Assembly: GCA_946902985.2 (NCBI GenBank)
Contig: OX336390.1
Span: 527,204,861 to 527,268,860, forward strand
Source: Meconema thalassinum
Taxonomy: Eukaryota; Arthropoda; Insecta; Orthoptera; Tettigoniidae
DNA length: 64,000 nucleotides
Direction: 5' to 3'
Shown here: piece by piece, positions 10,908 to 21,161 of the stretch
Layout: the number at the start of each line of letters is the position of its first letter
Position numbering within the stretch: position 1 is the first letter of the stretch
The notes under the pieces: generated by a model
The model's input: only the letters and a program-made list of their open reading frames with translations
The model's database searches: none
What the model was told of the DNA's origin: nothing
Made by a program: the position numbers and the translations under genes

Positions 10908-12353
10908 ATGCCGAGCTATTGCAGTGTCCCTCTTTGCAAAAATCAGGGAAGCCCGTTTTCGTTTCACCAATTTCCACAAAATATAGAAATGAGGAAGAAA
11001 TGGTTACATGCTATTAGAAGGAAACATTTCAGTGAGAAAAATCTGACCGAAAATATTAAAGTGTGTTCACATCATTTTCAACCCGATGACTTCACGAAAA
11101 CTGTGTTGGGTAAGTGTGATTTACAAAGGGAAATAATCCTTATTTTGTACCTATAATCTGATTACATATTTCGATAACAACCACTGAATTTATGCGTTTG
11201 TATTGGAAGGTGAGAGAACAAGATTAAAACCGGGCGCTGTTCCATCGCTTTTTTCGTGGACCACGAACACAAAAAAAAAAAAATAAGGAAGAGGCCATAC
11301 ACAAGGAAATTGCCGGATTACCATGATGAGCCTACAATATCGGAATCGGCAGAAATCATCTCCATTGATGCAGGCCTAGGCCTACGGGAAGAAATCGTCA
11401 ATATACCCGAGGAAGTGAATGAAACATTTGTGACTCCCATTTTCAAAGACATCAGTACTCAGACAAATACTACAGGTAATTTGGTTGTTGAGCAAATAAT
11501 GGATAACCCTGATGCCATATTGCTTTATACAGGGTTTTTAGACGTCGAACATTTTAATTTGGTGTTTGCTGTTCTGGGAGAAAACAGGTACAATTTACAG
11601 GTATTCCCTCTTGAACCCAGACTGTGTTTTCTCTTGACAGTTATGAAGCTAAGGACCAACAAATCTGATCAGGAACTAGGCCTAAACTTCGGAATACATA
11701 AAACTACTGTTGGGAGAATATTTAATGTTTGGATTAATTTCATGTACTGCCAATTTAAAGAGTTGAACATTTGGCCTGATCGAGAAACTGTCCTTGAAAA
11801 CAGCCCCCTTCCTTTTAGACAGAAATACCCCTCAACTAGAGTTATAATTGATGCAACTGAAATTATAATGGCAAAACCCAAGAACCCTACAGCACAGCAA
11901 GCTACATTTTCTACATACAAAAATGCAAACACAACTAAGGTATTAATAGGTATAAATCCATCTGGTTTTATATGTTTCATATCTGATGCATATGGTGGGG
12001 CAATATCAGACAGGCAGTTATTTATCAGATCAGGAATGTTGGATCTCTTGGAAGAAGGAGATTCAGTTATGGCAGATAGGGGGTTCAACATTCAGGATTT
12101 GTTATGCACTAAAGGTGTAACATTATATATCCCACCATTTCTGAAAGGCAAAAGGCAGTTTACTCCATCAGAAAACATTGAAACAAGGAGGATAGCCTCT
12201 AAAAGAATACACATAGAACGGGCTATAGGACTTGCTAAAACATACAAAATACTGCATTCAAAATTGCATGTCAGTAAAATTCGTCTTTCAGGGAGGATAA
12301 TATTTGTATGTTTTATGTTATGCAATTTCATGAAAACCATTATGTCAGGTTAG
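10908..12353 (+). pseudogene. THAP-DDE_4 transposase, spliced, frame broken at A13 run
   Basis: Exon 1 (10908-11109) starts MPSYCSVPLCKN and holds the THAP zinc module: C5, C10, C53 and H56 with Trp32 and Pro23. A donor GTAAGT follows. The acceptor AAG at 11207-11209 opens exon 2 in phase, giving ERTRLKPGAVPSLF, the usual THAP end. The intron is 100 nt. That frame then hits TAA just after a 13-A run at 11271-11283. The transposase continues in the next frame for about 360 residues to TAG at 12353, with an HTH (about residues 136-160 counted from 11256), D199 in IIDATE, D252 in ISDRQ, DRGF at 274 and E321 in HIERA. The DDE triad is intact. Either this copy lost one A, or the run was miscalled, or slippage joins the frames. 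Confidence 0.88.
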
Positions 12354-13778
12354 GATGACTGGAACAAAATATTCATGGTAAAACTTGTCTAATTTTGCCA
12401 CCATTTCACGAATGAAAATGTCATCTCTCTCTATCTCCAACACTAACATGTCAACAGCAGTGTACACAACAAAACTACAATAATGTCTGCCTGTAACAAA
12501 CAGCTGACCTTGCACTTGAAAGTAATGGTTGTGATTTTTCTTGAGTGTCACTGCACCACTGCTCTCTACCAAGTATGGAACACATTTAATTGAAATTGAT
12601 TCATTTTCATGACTTGGCAGCCCTTTAAGCTCCAAGACTCTATCCTGTCCAATTAGTCCATCACAAGATGCTGCCAGGTAATGTCTGGTAGGGTGAATAA
12701 TGAGGCCAGATTTTTGGACTACGTGGCCTGTTAGCTCAGAATACCTGTCCTTTGCTGAGTCTTCCATTTGAAGTCCCCATTTCATATGCCTGGAGCAAAA
12801 CAAACTTCCCTTGAATAACGCTTTTGCTATGGCTTTTTGAGATTTTGAGTGACAGATTTTCCCAAAATTACTTGCAGTCAAACGATATTTCCTCTCTTTG
12901 AACCATAGACTTTGCTGGGATTGTTGCCTAGTATTTTCCTCAATTTTCTTCCTTTCCTCATCATTTACTCTTACAAGATTTTCAGCTTGAGTCGCACATG
13001 GATCCACACCGAAATGGTGGTCATGAATGACATCAAAGCAGCTGGCCTGTGCTTTTTTAAGAGCGAAAGAAAAAGCAAGCTTATGTTGGGAACTTTTCAC
13101 AATACCTTCAACATATTGCTGATATCCAGGCTGATTAACTCCTGACAATGGCCTAACATCATGGCAGGGTTCCTGGAAAACTTGTTCCAAGGGCAAACAT
13201 TCCACTTTCATAGAGCTAACTGGCTTCAACCGTTTGGTAGGGGGATGGTGAAAAGTTTGTACATTTTGGGTGCATGTTTCTGAACACTGAATTATACCTG
13301 TCTTGGAGAAGTGCTCTAATGCATAGCTTACAGCTGCAATATGCTTACAACATGCCTTGGGGCCTGCTCCAGCAACACATTCACATTCCCCTCCTATAAT
13401 GTCACCAGGTACTCCTAAAATAAGCTTCACATTATAGGTCTTATGTTTTGTGTACTCGGATTTCACAGCACTGCATATCAGAATTTCACCCGATTGAAAT
13501 AAACATTTTATAAACAAAACAAACTTTTCAGTGAAAAGTCTGTATCCAGCATCACACAACGATTTGTAGTTGGAAACAGGTGCTCCATCTATTTCCGATT
13601 TTCGAAATACAAAATAATCCATCAAATGCACATTTGTGATACTGATCTTCGCCTTGTGGCTGATGGTCAAATCTTCGAATGAACTGGCACAGGGAAACTC
13701 AAGAAACTCACATGCCTTTGGTGGTAGACAAGGCTGTATCTGCAATTTCATGTAAGCCATCAACCTAAAAAATGACAT
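12345..13778 (-). CDS. SWIM zinc finger plus YqaJ-type nuclease of ISL2EU element
   Basis: A 477-residue frame is open throughout. A SWIM zinc motif is formed by C132, C134, C144 and H146 (GECECVAG...CCKH). The C-terminal third is a YqaJ-like PD-(D/E)XK nuclease domain: E339 in WGLQMED, D373 in AASCDG, E383 and K385 in LELKG, and QVQGQ at 421-425. All expected catalytic residues are present. The sequence TTTTTTAG lies just upstream of RLMAYMKLQ, so the first few residues may be intronic and the true start may be in an upstream exon or at the Met near 13761. Its stop overlaps the end of the transposase by 9 bp on the opposite strand. Its role in transposition is not established; processing of DNA ends is a plausible inference. 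Confidence 0.88.
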   Translation of the reverse strand: MSFFRLMAYMKLQIQPCLPPKACEFLEFPCASSFEDLTISHKAKISITNVHLMDYFVFRKSEIDGAPVSNYKSLCDAGYRLFTEKFVLFIKCLFQSGEILICSAVKSEYTKHKTYNVKLILGVPGDIIGGECECVAGAGPKACCKHIAAVSYALEHFSKTGIIQCSETCTQNVQTFHHPPTKRLKPVSSMKVECLPLEQVFQEPCHDVRPLSGVNQPGYQQYVEGIVKSSQHKLAFSFALKKAQASCFDVIHDHHFGVDPCATQAENLVRVNDEERKKIEENTRQQSQQSLWFKERKYRLTASNFGKICHSKSQKAIAKALFKGSLFCSRHMKWGLQMEDSAKDRYSELTGHVVQKSGLIIHPTRHYLAASCDGLIGQDRVLELKGLPSHENESISIKCVPYLVESSGAVTLKKNHNHYFQVQGQLFVTGRHYCSFVVYTAVDMLVLEIERDDIFIREMVAKLDKFYHEYFVPVILT

Positions 13779-13799
13779 AAATCGAAGTCTATAAGCAAG

Positions 13800-14190
13800 G
13801 AGAGCAAGTGGATATTTAAATCACTATTCATGATTTAAGTCTTATGGAGGTATATTTATCAATGTACAATACTCAAGCAATTGTAATCTTTAGGAGTTAG
13901 CATGCTGACTCCTATTCATTATTTGGACAATAAAGCGTGTTAGAATTTTGTAATTACCGCTGTATCAATTCTTCCTTCCTCCCGCTAGTTTTAGCGCCTC
14001 TGGTCCGTAGCTCATTTTGGAGATGTTTAACGCTTAAACGCTGAAAATCGTCCATAATATACTAGGGGAAATGCCTATAGACTTAATTAGTATAGTCTTG
14101 GAGTAAAATTACAGAAGATATAATTTACTTTAGCTCAGAAAAATCGGTCACAATCTATATATTCCTCGCAGCTGACTGGAAGAAACATAA
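13800..14190. other. 3' non-coding part of the ISL2EU element
   Basis: No long frame. It lies upstream of the nuclease gene on the minus strand and probably holds its promoter and possibly a small first exon. Confidence 0.4.
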
Positions 14191-14862
14191 GACGATCGCC
14201 TTGCGCTTACCCAGTACTACACGCGCGCTATCTGGCGCGAACTTTCTCCCGCTACATCCCTATTAGATGCCAGTGCATTACAATGAGTATAAACAGTTAC
14301 TGTACCACATTTCACTGCACTCAGATGGTTAAATCGCGAGAAAAGTCTATTAAAATGTTTCAACTTCGCTTGGCCGCCATGTTCGTTTTGTACTTTACAA
14401 GTTTTTGAAAGTTACATAGATGAACTTGTAGTTGTGCCCTCTATCCGCGCACAAAATTTCAGGGTGATATCAGTAATAGTTTCGGAGGTATAGAATACCG
14501 GTGAAATATTTCGCACAGCCGCCATCTTGAGGTTATATAAACAATTGATCTAAATTATATGTCAGTACGTTGCAATTTGTATAGACATTTGCAATACCAA
14601 GTTTCACTGCGTTCGGATGGTTAAATCGTGAGAAAAGTCAAATTAAATGTTTCAACTTCGCTTGGCCGCCATGTTCGTTTTGTAGTTAACAGGTTTTTCT
14701 GGTGACCGACCTGTCACCTACATTCGATTGAGTTCGCGAATAGTACCTGACATTCTACTTTAGTTTGGTGTAACTTATATACATCAGTGCTGCCAACACG
14801 ATTCAAAGCCAGCTGATAGGTCCAGTTTTTAAGTGCATATACCTTCTATATATAAAGCTCAA

Positions 14863-14865
<3 letters not shown>

Positions 14866-14897
<32 letters not shown>
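14866..14897. repeat. (TGTC)n microsatellite
   Basis: About eight TGTC repeats just inside the left end of the Helitron-like element. Confidence 0.85.
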
Positions 14898-14902
14898 TAT
14901 GT

Positions 14903-16035
14903 ATACAAATCCACACCGTTTCACCGATCTGAACCAAAATTTGTATACATACCCTTCGGAACCCTGCGGGTAACCCTGTCCACTTGAAATTTCCGACAGA
15001 CCACCCCATTCCCTGCATTTAGGCCCTTTGGCCCAAATCTACACCGTTTCACCGATCTCAACCAAAATTTGTATACATACCCTTTGGAACCCTGCGAGTA
15101 ACACTGTCCACTTAAAATTTCGGACAGACCACCCCATTTCCTGCATTTAGGCCCTTTGGCAAACATCTACACCGTTTCACCGATCTCAACCAAAATTTGT
15201 ATACTTACCCTTTGGAACCCTGTGAATAACACTGTCCACTTAAAATTTCGGACAGACCACCCCATTTCCTGCATTTAGGCCCTTTGGCAAACATCTACAC
15301 CGTTTCACCGATCCGAACCTAAATTTGTATACTTACCCTTTGCAACCCTGCGGGTAATCCTGTCCACTTGAAATTTTGGACAGACCACCCCATTCTCTGC
15401 ATTTAGGCCCTTTGGCCCAAATCCACACCGTTTCACCGATCAGAACCAAAATTTGTATACTTACCCTTTGGTACCCTGCGAGTAACACTGTCTGCTTGAA
15501 ATTGTGGACAGACCACTCCATTCCCTGCATTTAGGCCCTTTGGCCCAAATCTACACCGTTTCACAGATCTCAACCAAAATTTGTTATTTACCGTCTGGAA
15601 CCCTGCGAGTAACACTGTCTGCTTGAAATTTCGGACAGACCACTCCATTCCCTGCATTTAGGCCCTTTGACACAAATCTACACCGTTTCACCGATCAGAA
15701 CCAAAATTTGTATACTTACCCTTTGGTACCCTGCGAGTAACACTGTTTGCTTGAAATTGCGGACAGACCACTCCATTCCTTGCATTTAGGCCCCTTGGCT
15801 CAAATCTACACCGTTTCACCTATCTGAACCAAAATGTGTATACTTACCCTTTGTAACCCTGTGAATATCACTGTCCACTTGAAATTGCGGACAGATCACC
15901 CCATTCCCTGCATTTTGGCACTTTGGCACAAATCTACACCGTTTCACCGATCAGAAGCAAAATTTGTATACTTACCCTTTGGTACCCTGCGAGTAACACT
16001 GTCTGCTTGAAATTGCGGACAGACCACTCTATTCT
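14903..16035. repeat. Tandem array, 128-bp unit, about nine copies
   Basis: CTACACCGTTTCACCGAT recurs at about 14910, 15039, 15166, 15294, 15422, 15550, 15677, 15805 and 15933. Units carry AACCAAAATTTGTATACATA, CCCTGCGAGTAACACTGTC and CAGACCACCCCATTCCCTGC. The short minus-strand frames here are by-products of a period that is not a multiple of three. Confidence 0.92.
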
Positions 16036-16700
16036 CGGAAAGAGGACAGGGTCCGTCCCAAAGGCAATGGAAAAAAGGGGTAAAACCGGACCCGCTCAGG
16101 AAACCCTCAGGGTTGCCAGCTCCCGAACTCACCAGCCATGAGCCCTTGAGGATGTAGCATTATCCAGGGTGCACCAGAAGTGGTGGGGCTACACACACCC
16201 TGCCTCCTTGAGGGTCTTGAGCAGAAGACATGAGATATTAAGAAAAGAAAAAGAAGGCTGACACCTCGAAGAATGAGGCTATCAGGAATGATTAGACAAG
16301 GGCCAATTAAGGCGGGAAAGTGAAAGAGTCGCTAGGCCTCGGATACCCTGATACCATCGGGGTCGGAAGAGAACAAGAGTTTGACCAAGGGAGGCTGACT
16401 GGAAAGAGAACTGAAAGGAGCCCGGCACCAGTAAGTAGAAGCAATGCCGGACTCAGCTGGGGTCCCGTGGTCGCACACCCACGTCCCACAAGTTGTGAGA
16501 CCCTGGTGGGTGGAGGGGGGAGGAGGGGGCAAGTGTGAGAATAGCTTGCTGATTCATCGCGAGGTGGCATGAGAGAAATGTCCAGACCCCGCCGTGTTAC
16601 CTGGTATTGCTATGCTGATGTTCATACAGGGTCTTCGCTCAAACCACTGAAGTGTTACGAAAGAATGAGTGATTCACCGGTCAATGTGAATAGGACCGGG
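16036..16700. other. GC-rich stretch inside the Helitron-like element
   Basis: Composition changes abruptly at the end of the array. Both strands stay open for 60-90 codons, but I see no domain. I regard it as captured or unrelated repeat sequence. Confidence 0.35.
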
Positions 16701-16701
16701 A

Positions 16702-16717
16702 CCCCCCCCCCCCCCCC
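16702..16717. repeat. Poly(C) tract
   Basis: Sixteen consecutive C bases. Confidence 0.9.
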
Positions 16718-16911
16718 TTGAACGTCTGTCATCATATATCGTCATCATCTGCGATATTCTCAGGTTCGTGCAGCTTGGACCCGAGCAGTACTCGATAAGC
16801 TGTTTCACTACACGCATCGAGTATAGGCCTAAGCCAGAAAATAACGTTCAGACTTTGGAAGACATCGAAGGTAGAAATCTGAATTACCTATATCAGATTT
16901 AAAATCCTCAT

Positions 16912-17545
16912 CAAAGGGGCAAATGACCTAGATGTTACGTCCATTATACTACTAAGCAACACCAGAGTCTACCTAGCCTGTGATTTTAAAAATACGTATT
17001 TCCATTAGTTTGTAAGTTTGATATGCCCGTTCAGAAGTAGTAGTAGTCTTCATTGTCATCCTCATCAAAAGGGCAAATGACCTCTCATTCCTTTAAAGTA
17101 CGGTATCAATTTTTCCCATTCGATGATAAGTTACATGTGCCAGTAGTCTCTTCTATGTTCATCATCACTATGTAGAAGATGTTTTGCGTGAGAAGAAAAG
17201 ACAACTGGATGCTCAGGAACGTTAACGATATATCGACTGCGAAATCTGGAAGCTTCTCTTTGAGGAATTGCTTCAGACATTTATCGTACAGTTTAAACCT
17301 TAACATGACGAAACTTTTAACCAGATAGCGATCTATGTGGGAGCTCTTTGGCAAAAAATAATCAAGTCTTTCCCGAAATGTGAGTCCTAAAAAATAACTT
17401 TTTCTCTTATTTTCTAAGTTTCATATGTCAGTTATGTAGTAATTTTCAATATCATCCTGATCAGTAGGGCAAATTACCTAGATGTTACGCCCTCTACGTC
17501 ATTGGGGGCAAATGACCTAGAATTTAAGTCCATTATATTTCTAAT
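16912..17545. repeat. Region with three AAATGACCTAGATGTTA-like repeats
   Basis: GGGCAAATGACCTAGATGTT-like phrases occur near 16918, 17074 (partial), 17469 and 17504, resembling the short SINE tail at 9738. An 82-codon minus-strand frame (17354 to 17106), with DISLTFLSIQLSFLL and a basic N-terminal half, lies between them. I do not recognise it and give it low weight. Confidence 0.4.
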
Positions 17546-17812
17546 CACCACCACATAAAGTCTTCTACGACTGAGATGTCACGAATTCTGGGACCGCTAA
17601 CGACATAACTCGACTCGGACTGAAGTCAAATATCACGAGAATGATCATTATTTTACAGAGCCTTCCCATAGTGACTTAAGTATAAACATTGTCACTGGGT
17701 TTGATAATGTAAGAAATGAATACATAAATAAATATAATTTATGACGTTGAGTGTTAAGGAGACTGGAATATTATCATCATTCCACCGGGCGAAGCCGGGT
17801 ACTACTGCTAGT

Positions 17813-18507
17813 ACCTTCTATACTAACAAATGGATTTCAACCAAATTTTGTATGTGCTTTGTGTACCATAACAGTTATGACTATAGGTATTTGTGAGAAC
17901 CAACAGGGCTGCCAACGGTTAATAAAATGCTCTCTCTATTTGTTTAATCCTAATATCAATATATCAGAAAGTATTCAAGCCATCAGCTCTAAACTGTGCA
18001 CACGTATAATACCTGACACACTAGATTAATTTGGAGTAACTAATATACCTGAGTGCTGCCAACATGATTCTAAGCTATCTGATAGTTTCAATTTTAATTA
18101 ATTTTAATGTAACTTCTATTCTAACAAATGGATTTTCTCCTATTTGGCACTATAATAGATCGTAATGTTTCAGATTAATTCTGAGCATCACATACATGAC
18201 ATTGTTCCAATATCAAACAGCAATTAACGTCCATACTATCCATTAGACTTCAACCAAATTTTGTATGTGCATTCTATACCTTAAGAGATGGAACTAAGAA
18301 TATATTCAGAGTCACCAGGGCTGCCAACTGTAGTAAGTACTCTATTAGGCTACACCATGTAAGGTGTATTTCAAACTGCAATATGTAGAAATGTTGGTGT
18401 TACAAACTTGATTCCGTCATTATTCTATATAGGTATATATAGATTGGCATGAATCTTATATTTTAATAAAAGTAGGCTCTATAGTTCGTCACGAAACTAC
18501 TCGTTAT
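17813..18507. repeat. Right part of the old AT-rich element
   Basis: Two diverged units carry CTAACAAATGGATTTC, CAACCAAATTTTGTATGTGC and GGGCTGCCAAC. The 14700-14850 segment matches the 18020-18140 unit, showing that the element was split at 14850. Confidence 0.6.
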
Positions 18508-18627
18508 ACTCTTCATTTATGCTGCAAGTCCTTTTTTTTTTACCATTTTCCGGAATTTTCTGGCTAAGATATAAAGTGCTAGTTATGATATTTATGGTAA
18601 CTGATGACCGGCCATCTTCTTGAATTA

Positions 18628-18836
18628 CCTTGGCAGCGTGGCGCAGCGGTAACGTTTTTGCTTGCTGTTCCCAAGGTTATAGGATCGAATTCATGTGCAG
18701 TCAGTTGGTTTTTTATGGTGCCGCGACAGATTTGCTGGCATGTTAAAGATCATTCGGGGCAAAATTCCTGCACCCCGGCGTTCTCTAAAAGCCGCAGTAG
18801 TTAAAAGAGACGTAAAACCAATAACATTATTATTAG
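18628..18836 (+). repeat. tRNA-derived SINE, family D
   Basis: The head holds an A-box TGGCGCAGCGG (about 18638) and a B-box-like GGATCGAATTC (about 18681). The 3' end is AT-rich with AACATTATTATTA. About 210 bp. The core shared by families A and B is absent, so it is a separate family. Confidence 0.7.
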
Positions 18837-19425
18837 TTACCGTTTTTGAATTTGTTCAAATACTCCTTTCAAATTGCTGGTTGTTGGGATAATGCATAAA
18901 GTCGAGCATAATCTTGATTCTGTGAAGCTATTTCCCTCAAGTGTCATATTGCGCATCCAAAATTGCCTGTATTTTTTTAAAGTCGCATATAGCCTAACAG
19001 TACGAAGTCTATCCCTTTTTATCCACCATTTTTTCGCGAGTGGCATGCCTTTTATATTCAATTGACAGTGTAAATATCACAACGACAGTTTGAGGGAGTG
19101 CAGATATTCACTTGTTCCAATGCTGAAAATGTTTCTTTCTGCCCTCTCTGAAGAAGAATTATGATTGCTGGTGAAACCACCCTTCCACAATATCACAAAC
19201 TGTTGGATCAGTTAGTAGAGTCACTTATCAATCGGTCAACAGTGGTCAATGGCAAGTGAAATATTTGGTCGAATGAAAGTCATGTCTCAAATGAGGCTTA
19301 GTGTACAAATGGTTGGCAAGAATGCACGGTGGATTTCCCACGACCTGGATGGGTACCTGCACTGACGTAGTAAATGATTGCCACTGTGAACATTGTGAAG
19401 GGCAGCTGCCATGAAGGGCAACTAT
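18837..19425. other. Unassigned stretch
   Basis: No intact gene or repeat recognised. A 70-codon minus-strand frame here lacks any known motif. Confidence 0.3.
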
Positions 19426-20561
19426 ACAGGGTGCTTCTAATTTCCCATTACAGACTTTGAGGGTTTGTAGTGGGGACCAAGGCGGTTAAGGACACCACGT
19501 CCTCTTGCATGATGAAAAAATCGATTTTTTTGATTTTGGCGCCATAATATTCTTCATTCTTTAGTGAATCCAAATATATAGTTTGTTGATGTTTTGATGT
19601 CTACAACTACCTTAAATTGGTTTTTTAAAATTAGTGTCCCATGCTCTGAATAACACACTTTTAACTTTGCCAGCTGTTTTCCGTTAAAACTAATTTTTCA
19701 TGTTTAGGTACCAATAACTAGGAAACCATTTAAGATATAGGGCTAATTTTTTTACATTAACTTGCCTAATGGAGTACTTGAATGTTAAGCTATTTTCACG
19801 TCCAAAACATAGTAGGCATGGATTGGGAAGAGAAAAATTGATACATATTTTTGAATAAATTTAAAAAGAAAGAGTTCGGATTTTTTTTTCTTGCATTCTG
19901 TCCCAATAATAATGAAACAAAGTGGTTACTCATCTGCCATGATCCATTCCAAGTATGTGAACAAAATTTGAGAATATTTGATTGAAAAACAACTGAGAAA
20001 TATGTACCTGAAGCAACTTATACAACATTTTTTGAAAATGTATCTGTCCAAATTTGTATTCATTTCACACATCCTATAAAAGAAAAGTAGCACTACATGG
20101 TCAAAAACAGCTCAGAATATACCGCTTCTTATATGTTATAAGAATCATAGCTGTACCTTTAGCATAAACCCAGAAAATACTTAGTAAAGTGATGCCACAG
20201 AAATAGACTTTTTCATCGTGTAAGAGTACGTGGTGACCTTAAGTTTAGCATAGGAACTTGTATCCGGAAACGTACCGTCTCCCCGCTACCACATCACACG
20301 TTCACAGCTCCCGAATTTCGGCGCTCTGTCCGACTCCTGCTGCTTGTCGTCTGAGTGGGGCTCGATGTGACGACCACTGACGTCAACACAGACACGGTAC
20401 CATGTTCTGGTACACACGATCACCAAACCCTGGTCCTCCAACATCCGCCACAGCCAAATGACCGCGCCAGTAGGTCTTCCTCGGATTCCACAGGGATCTC
20501 GTAAATCAAGATTCTGTGTTTTTGTATCATTACGCGGAATAGGGAATTTTATATCACACAT
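19426..20561 (-). pseudogene. Mariner-like transposon remnant, split by insertion
   Basis: Left part CAGGGTGCTTCTAATTTCCC to 19485 and right part from 20243 read as one sequence if the TTAA-flanked insert is removed. On the minus strand, 20561-20286 encodes about 90 residues ending in RTWYRVCVDVSGRHIEPH. This resembles the C-terminal RVxxCIxVxGxHFEHLL end of many mariner/IS630-type transposases, with a terminal repeat just beyond. The catalytic part is missing. The family call is by motif resemblance only. Confidence 0.45.
19490..20238. mobile_element. TTAA-flanked non-autonomous DNA element
   Basis: Ends are GGACACCACGTCCTCTTGCA at left and, inverted at the right, GGTCACCACGTACTCTTACA, matching for about 35 bp including GATGAAAAA. 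TTAA lies at both edges (19486-19489 and 20239-20242). TTAA targets are typical of piggyBac-type transposases. 749 bp, non-coding. Confidence 0.78.
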
Positions 20562-20779
20562 AAAATAGCTTCATATTTACAGTTTTGGCAGCAATGGTAT
20601 AATTGAAAATAGCAGAAGTCATATGTACCGTATTTTTGCAGCACTTGTTTAACATGAACTTAAGTAGAAATCGAAGCAGATTTTCAGAGGTTATAAGGCG
20701 GGAGTGAGAGATGTACGAGTATATACGGGGACAGACATTTTCCCCGATTTATCTCAAGTTAAAGTAGCAAGTGGTCGTA

Positions 20780-20965
20780 TTCTATTAGAAGGTATTATCC
20801 AGGTATTTACCTGGAGTTGAAAATGAGAAAGCATTTCAATGCCGGCCGTTGGCGGTTTTTGAACCCACTCATCTATCAAGTCCAGAGCGGCCTGGCCCCG
20901 ACAGGCATGGCACAGCACAATTACACGCGTGTTTCTTGTAACAACCATTTTGAAATGGATTGCTG
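20780..20965 (-). repeat. Diverged SINE of family B
   Basis: Carries the degenerate core (TTACCTGGAGTTGAAAATG), an inverse B-box-like TTTTTGAACCCACTCATC and GGCCTGGCCCCGACAGG, as in the full family B copies. It lies just past the third exon boundary of the receptor gene, in the intron. Confidence 0.55.
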
Positions 20966-21005
20966 ACAAGCTAGACATGCTGTATCTTGAAAGTTTTTTA
21001 CTTAC

Positions 21006-21161
21006 ATTGGCAAAAGTTTTCAGAGTGACAGTGTAGAAACTTCCTGCCCATAGTATGATAGGTCTGTGGGCTCGAAGCAGAATGATCTTAATTGTTCTTT
21101 TGAAACTCTCCGATCCTTCATACCATTCTGAATTGTAAGTGGACGTCCCAAAGTTGATACT
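21006..21161 (-). CDS. Odorant receptor exon, TM7 region
   Basis: Fifty-two codons between acceptor TTTAATTTTTCAG and donor GTAAGT. They carry SINFGTSTYNSEWYEGSESF and the TM7-region signature LLRAHRPIILWAGSFYTVTL, then KTFAN. The open frame continues past the donor into intron and SINE sequence, which should not be taken as protein. Confidence 0.88.

Larger units (their letters stand above)
10769..14261. mobile_element. ISL2EU-type (PIF/Harbinger group) DNA transposon
   Basis: The outer ends are AGGGATGTA at left and TACATCCCT at right. An internal inverted pair, TACTGGGTAAGCGCAAGGCG, lies at 10811-10830 and inverted at 14197-14216, about 42-46 bp in from each end. AT flanks both ends (10767-10768 and 14262-14263). 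The 3493-bp element carries a THAP-DDE_4 transposase on plus and a SWIM-YqaJ protein on minus, converging in the middle. This pair of genes and AT duplication are known hallmarks of ISL2EU/IS4EU elements. Paralogous uninserted target copies at about 51555 and 51880 confirm the insertion point. Confidence 0.92.
14851..17812 (+). mobile_element. Helitron-like non-autonomous element with satellite
   Basis: The left end is TTCTATATATAAAGC followed by (TGTC)n. The right end has the near-palindrome ACCGGGCGAAGCCGGGT about 9 nt before CTAG (17808-17811) followed by T, as in Helitron 3' ends. No helicase is encoded. The flanks share TACCTTCTATA at 14840-14850 and 17812-17822, which Helitrons do not normally create, so the left boundary is uncertain. 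The flanking sequence (CTGCCAAC... family) resumes at 17813. Confidence 0.6.
9937..18507. repeat. Old AT-rich element carrying nested insertions
   Basis: The left end AAGTAGTTCCGTGAAGAACT followed by ATACAGCC, and the right end read on the other strand (GAGTAGTTTCGTGACGAACT then ATAGAGCC), are diverged inverted copies. Between them are repeated blocks with GCCGCCATGTT and TTTCACTGCACTCGGATGG, interrupted by a short SINE (10060), an ISL2EU transposon (10769-14261) and a Helitron-like element (about 14851-17812). Removing those leaves about 2 kb. Related copies lie at 28190-29690 and, inverted, at about 51086-52625. That the two ends belong to one element is inference. Confidence 0.45.

Noticed and set aside
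11669..12340. Minus-strand frames opposite the ISL2EU transposase
   Set aside because: They are antisense shadows of the transposase frame and show no motif.
14803..16132. Series of 60-80-codon minus-strand frames with similar peptides
   Set aside because: They arise from the 128-bp tandem units and have no fixed frame between copies.
16307..16570. Proline-rich frames on both strands
   Set aside because: They reflect local GC-rich composition. There is no domain or splice support.
20754..21005. Extension of the odorant receptor C-terminus by read-through
   Set aside because: The frame passes a GTAAGT donor and enters a SINE. The family needs a short conserved last exon instead.
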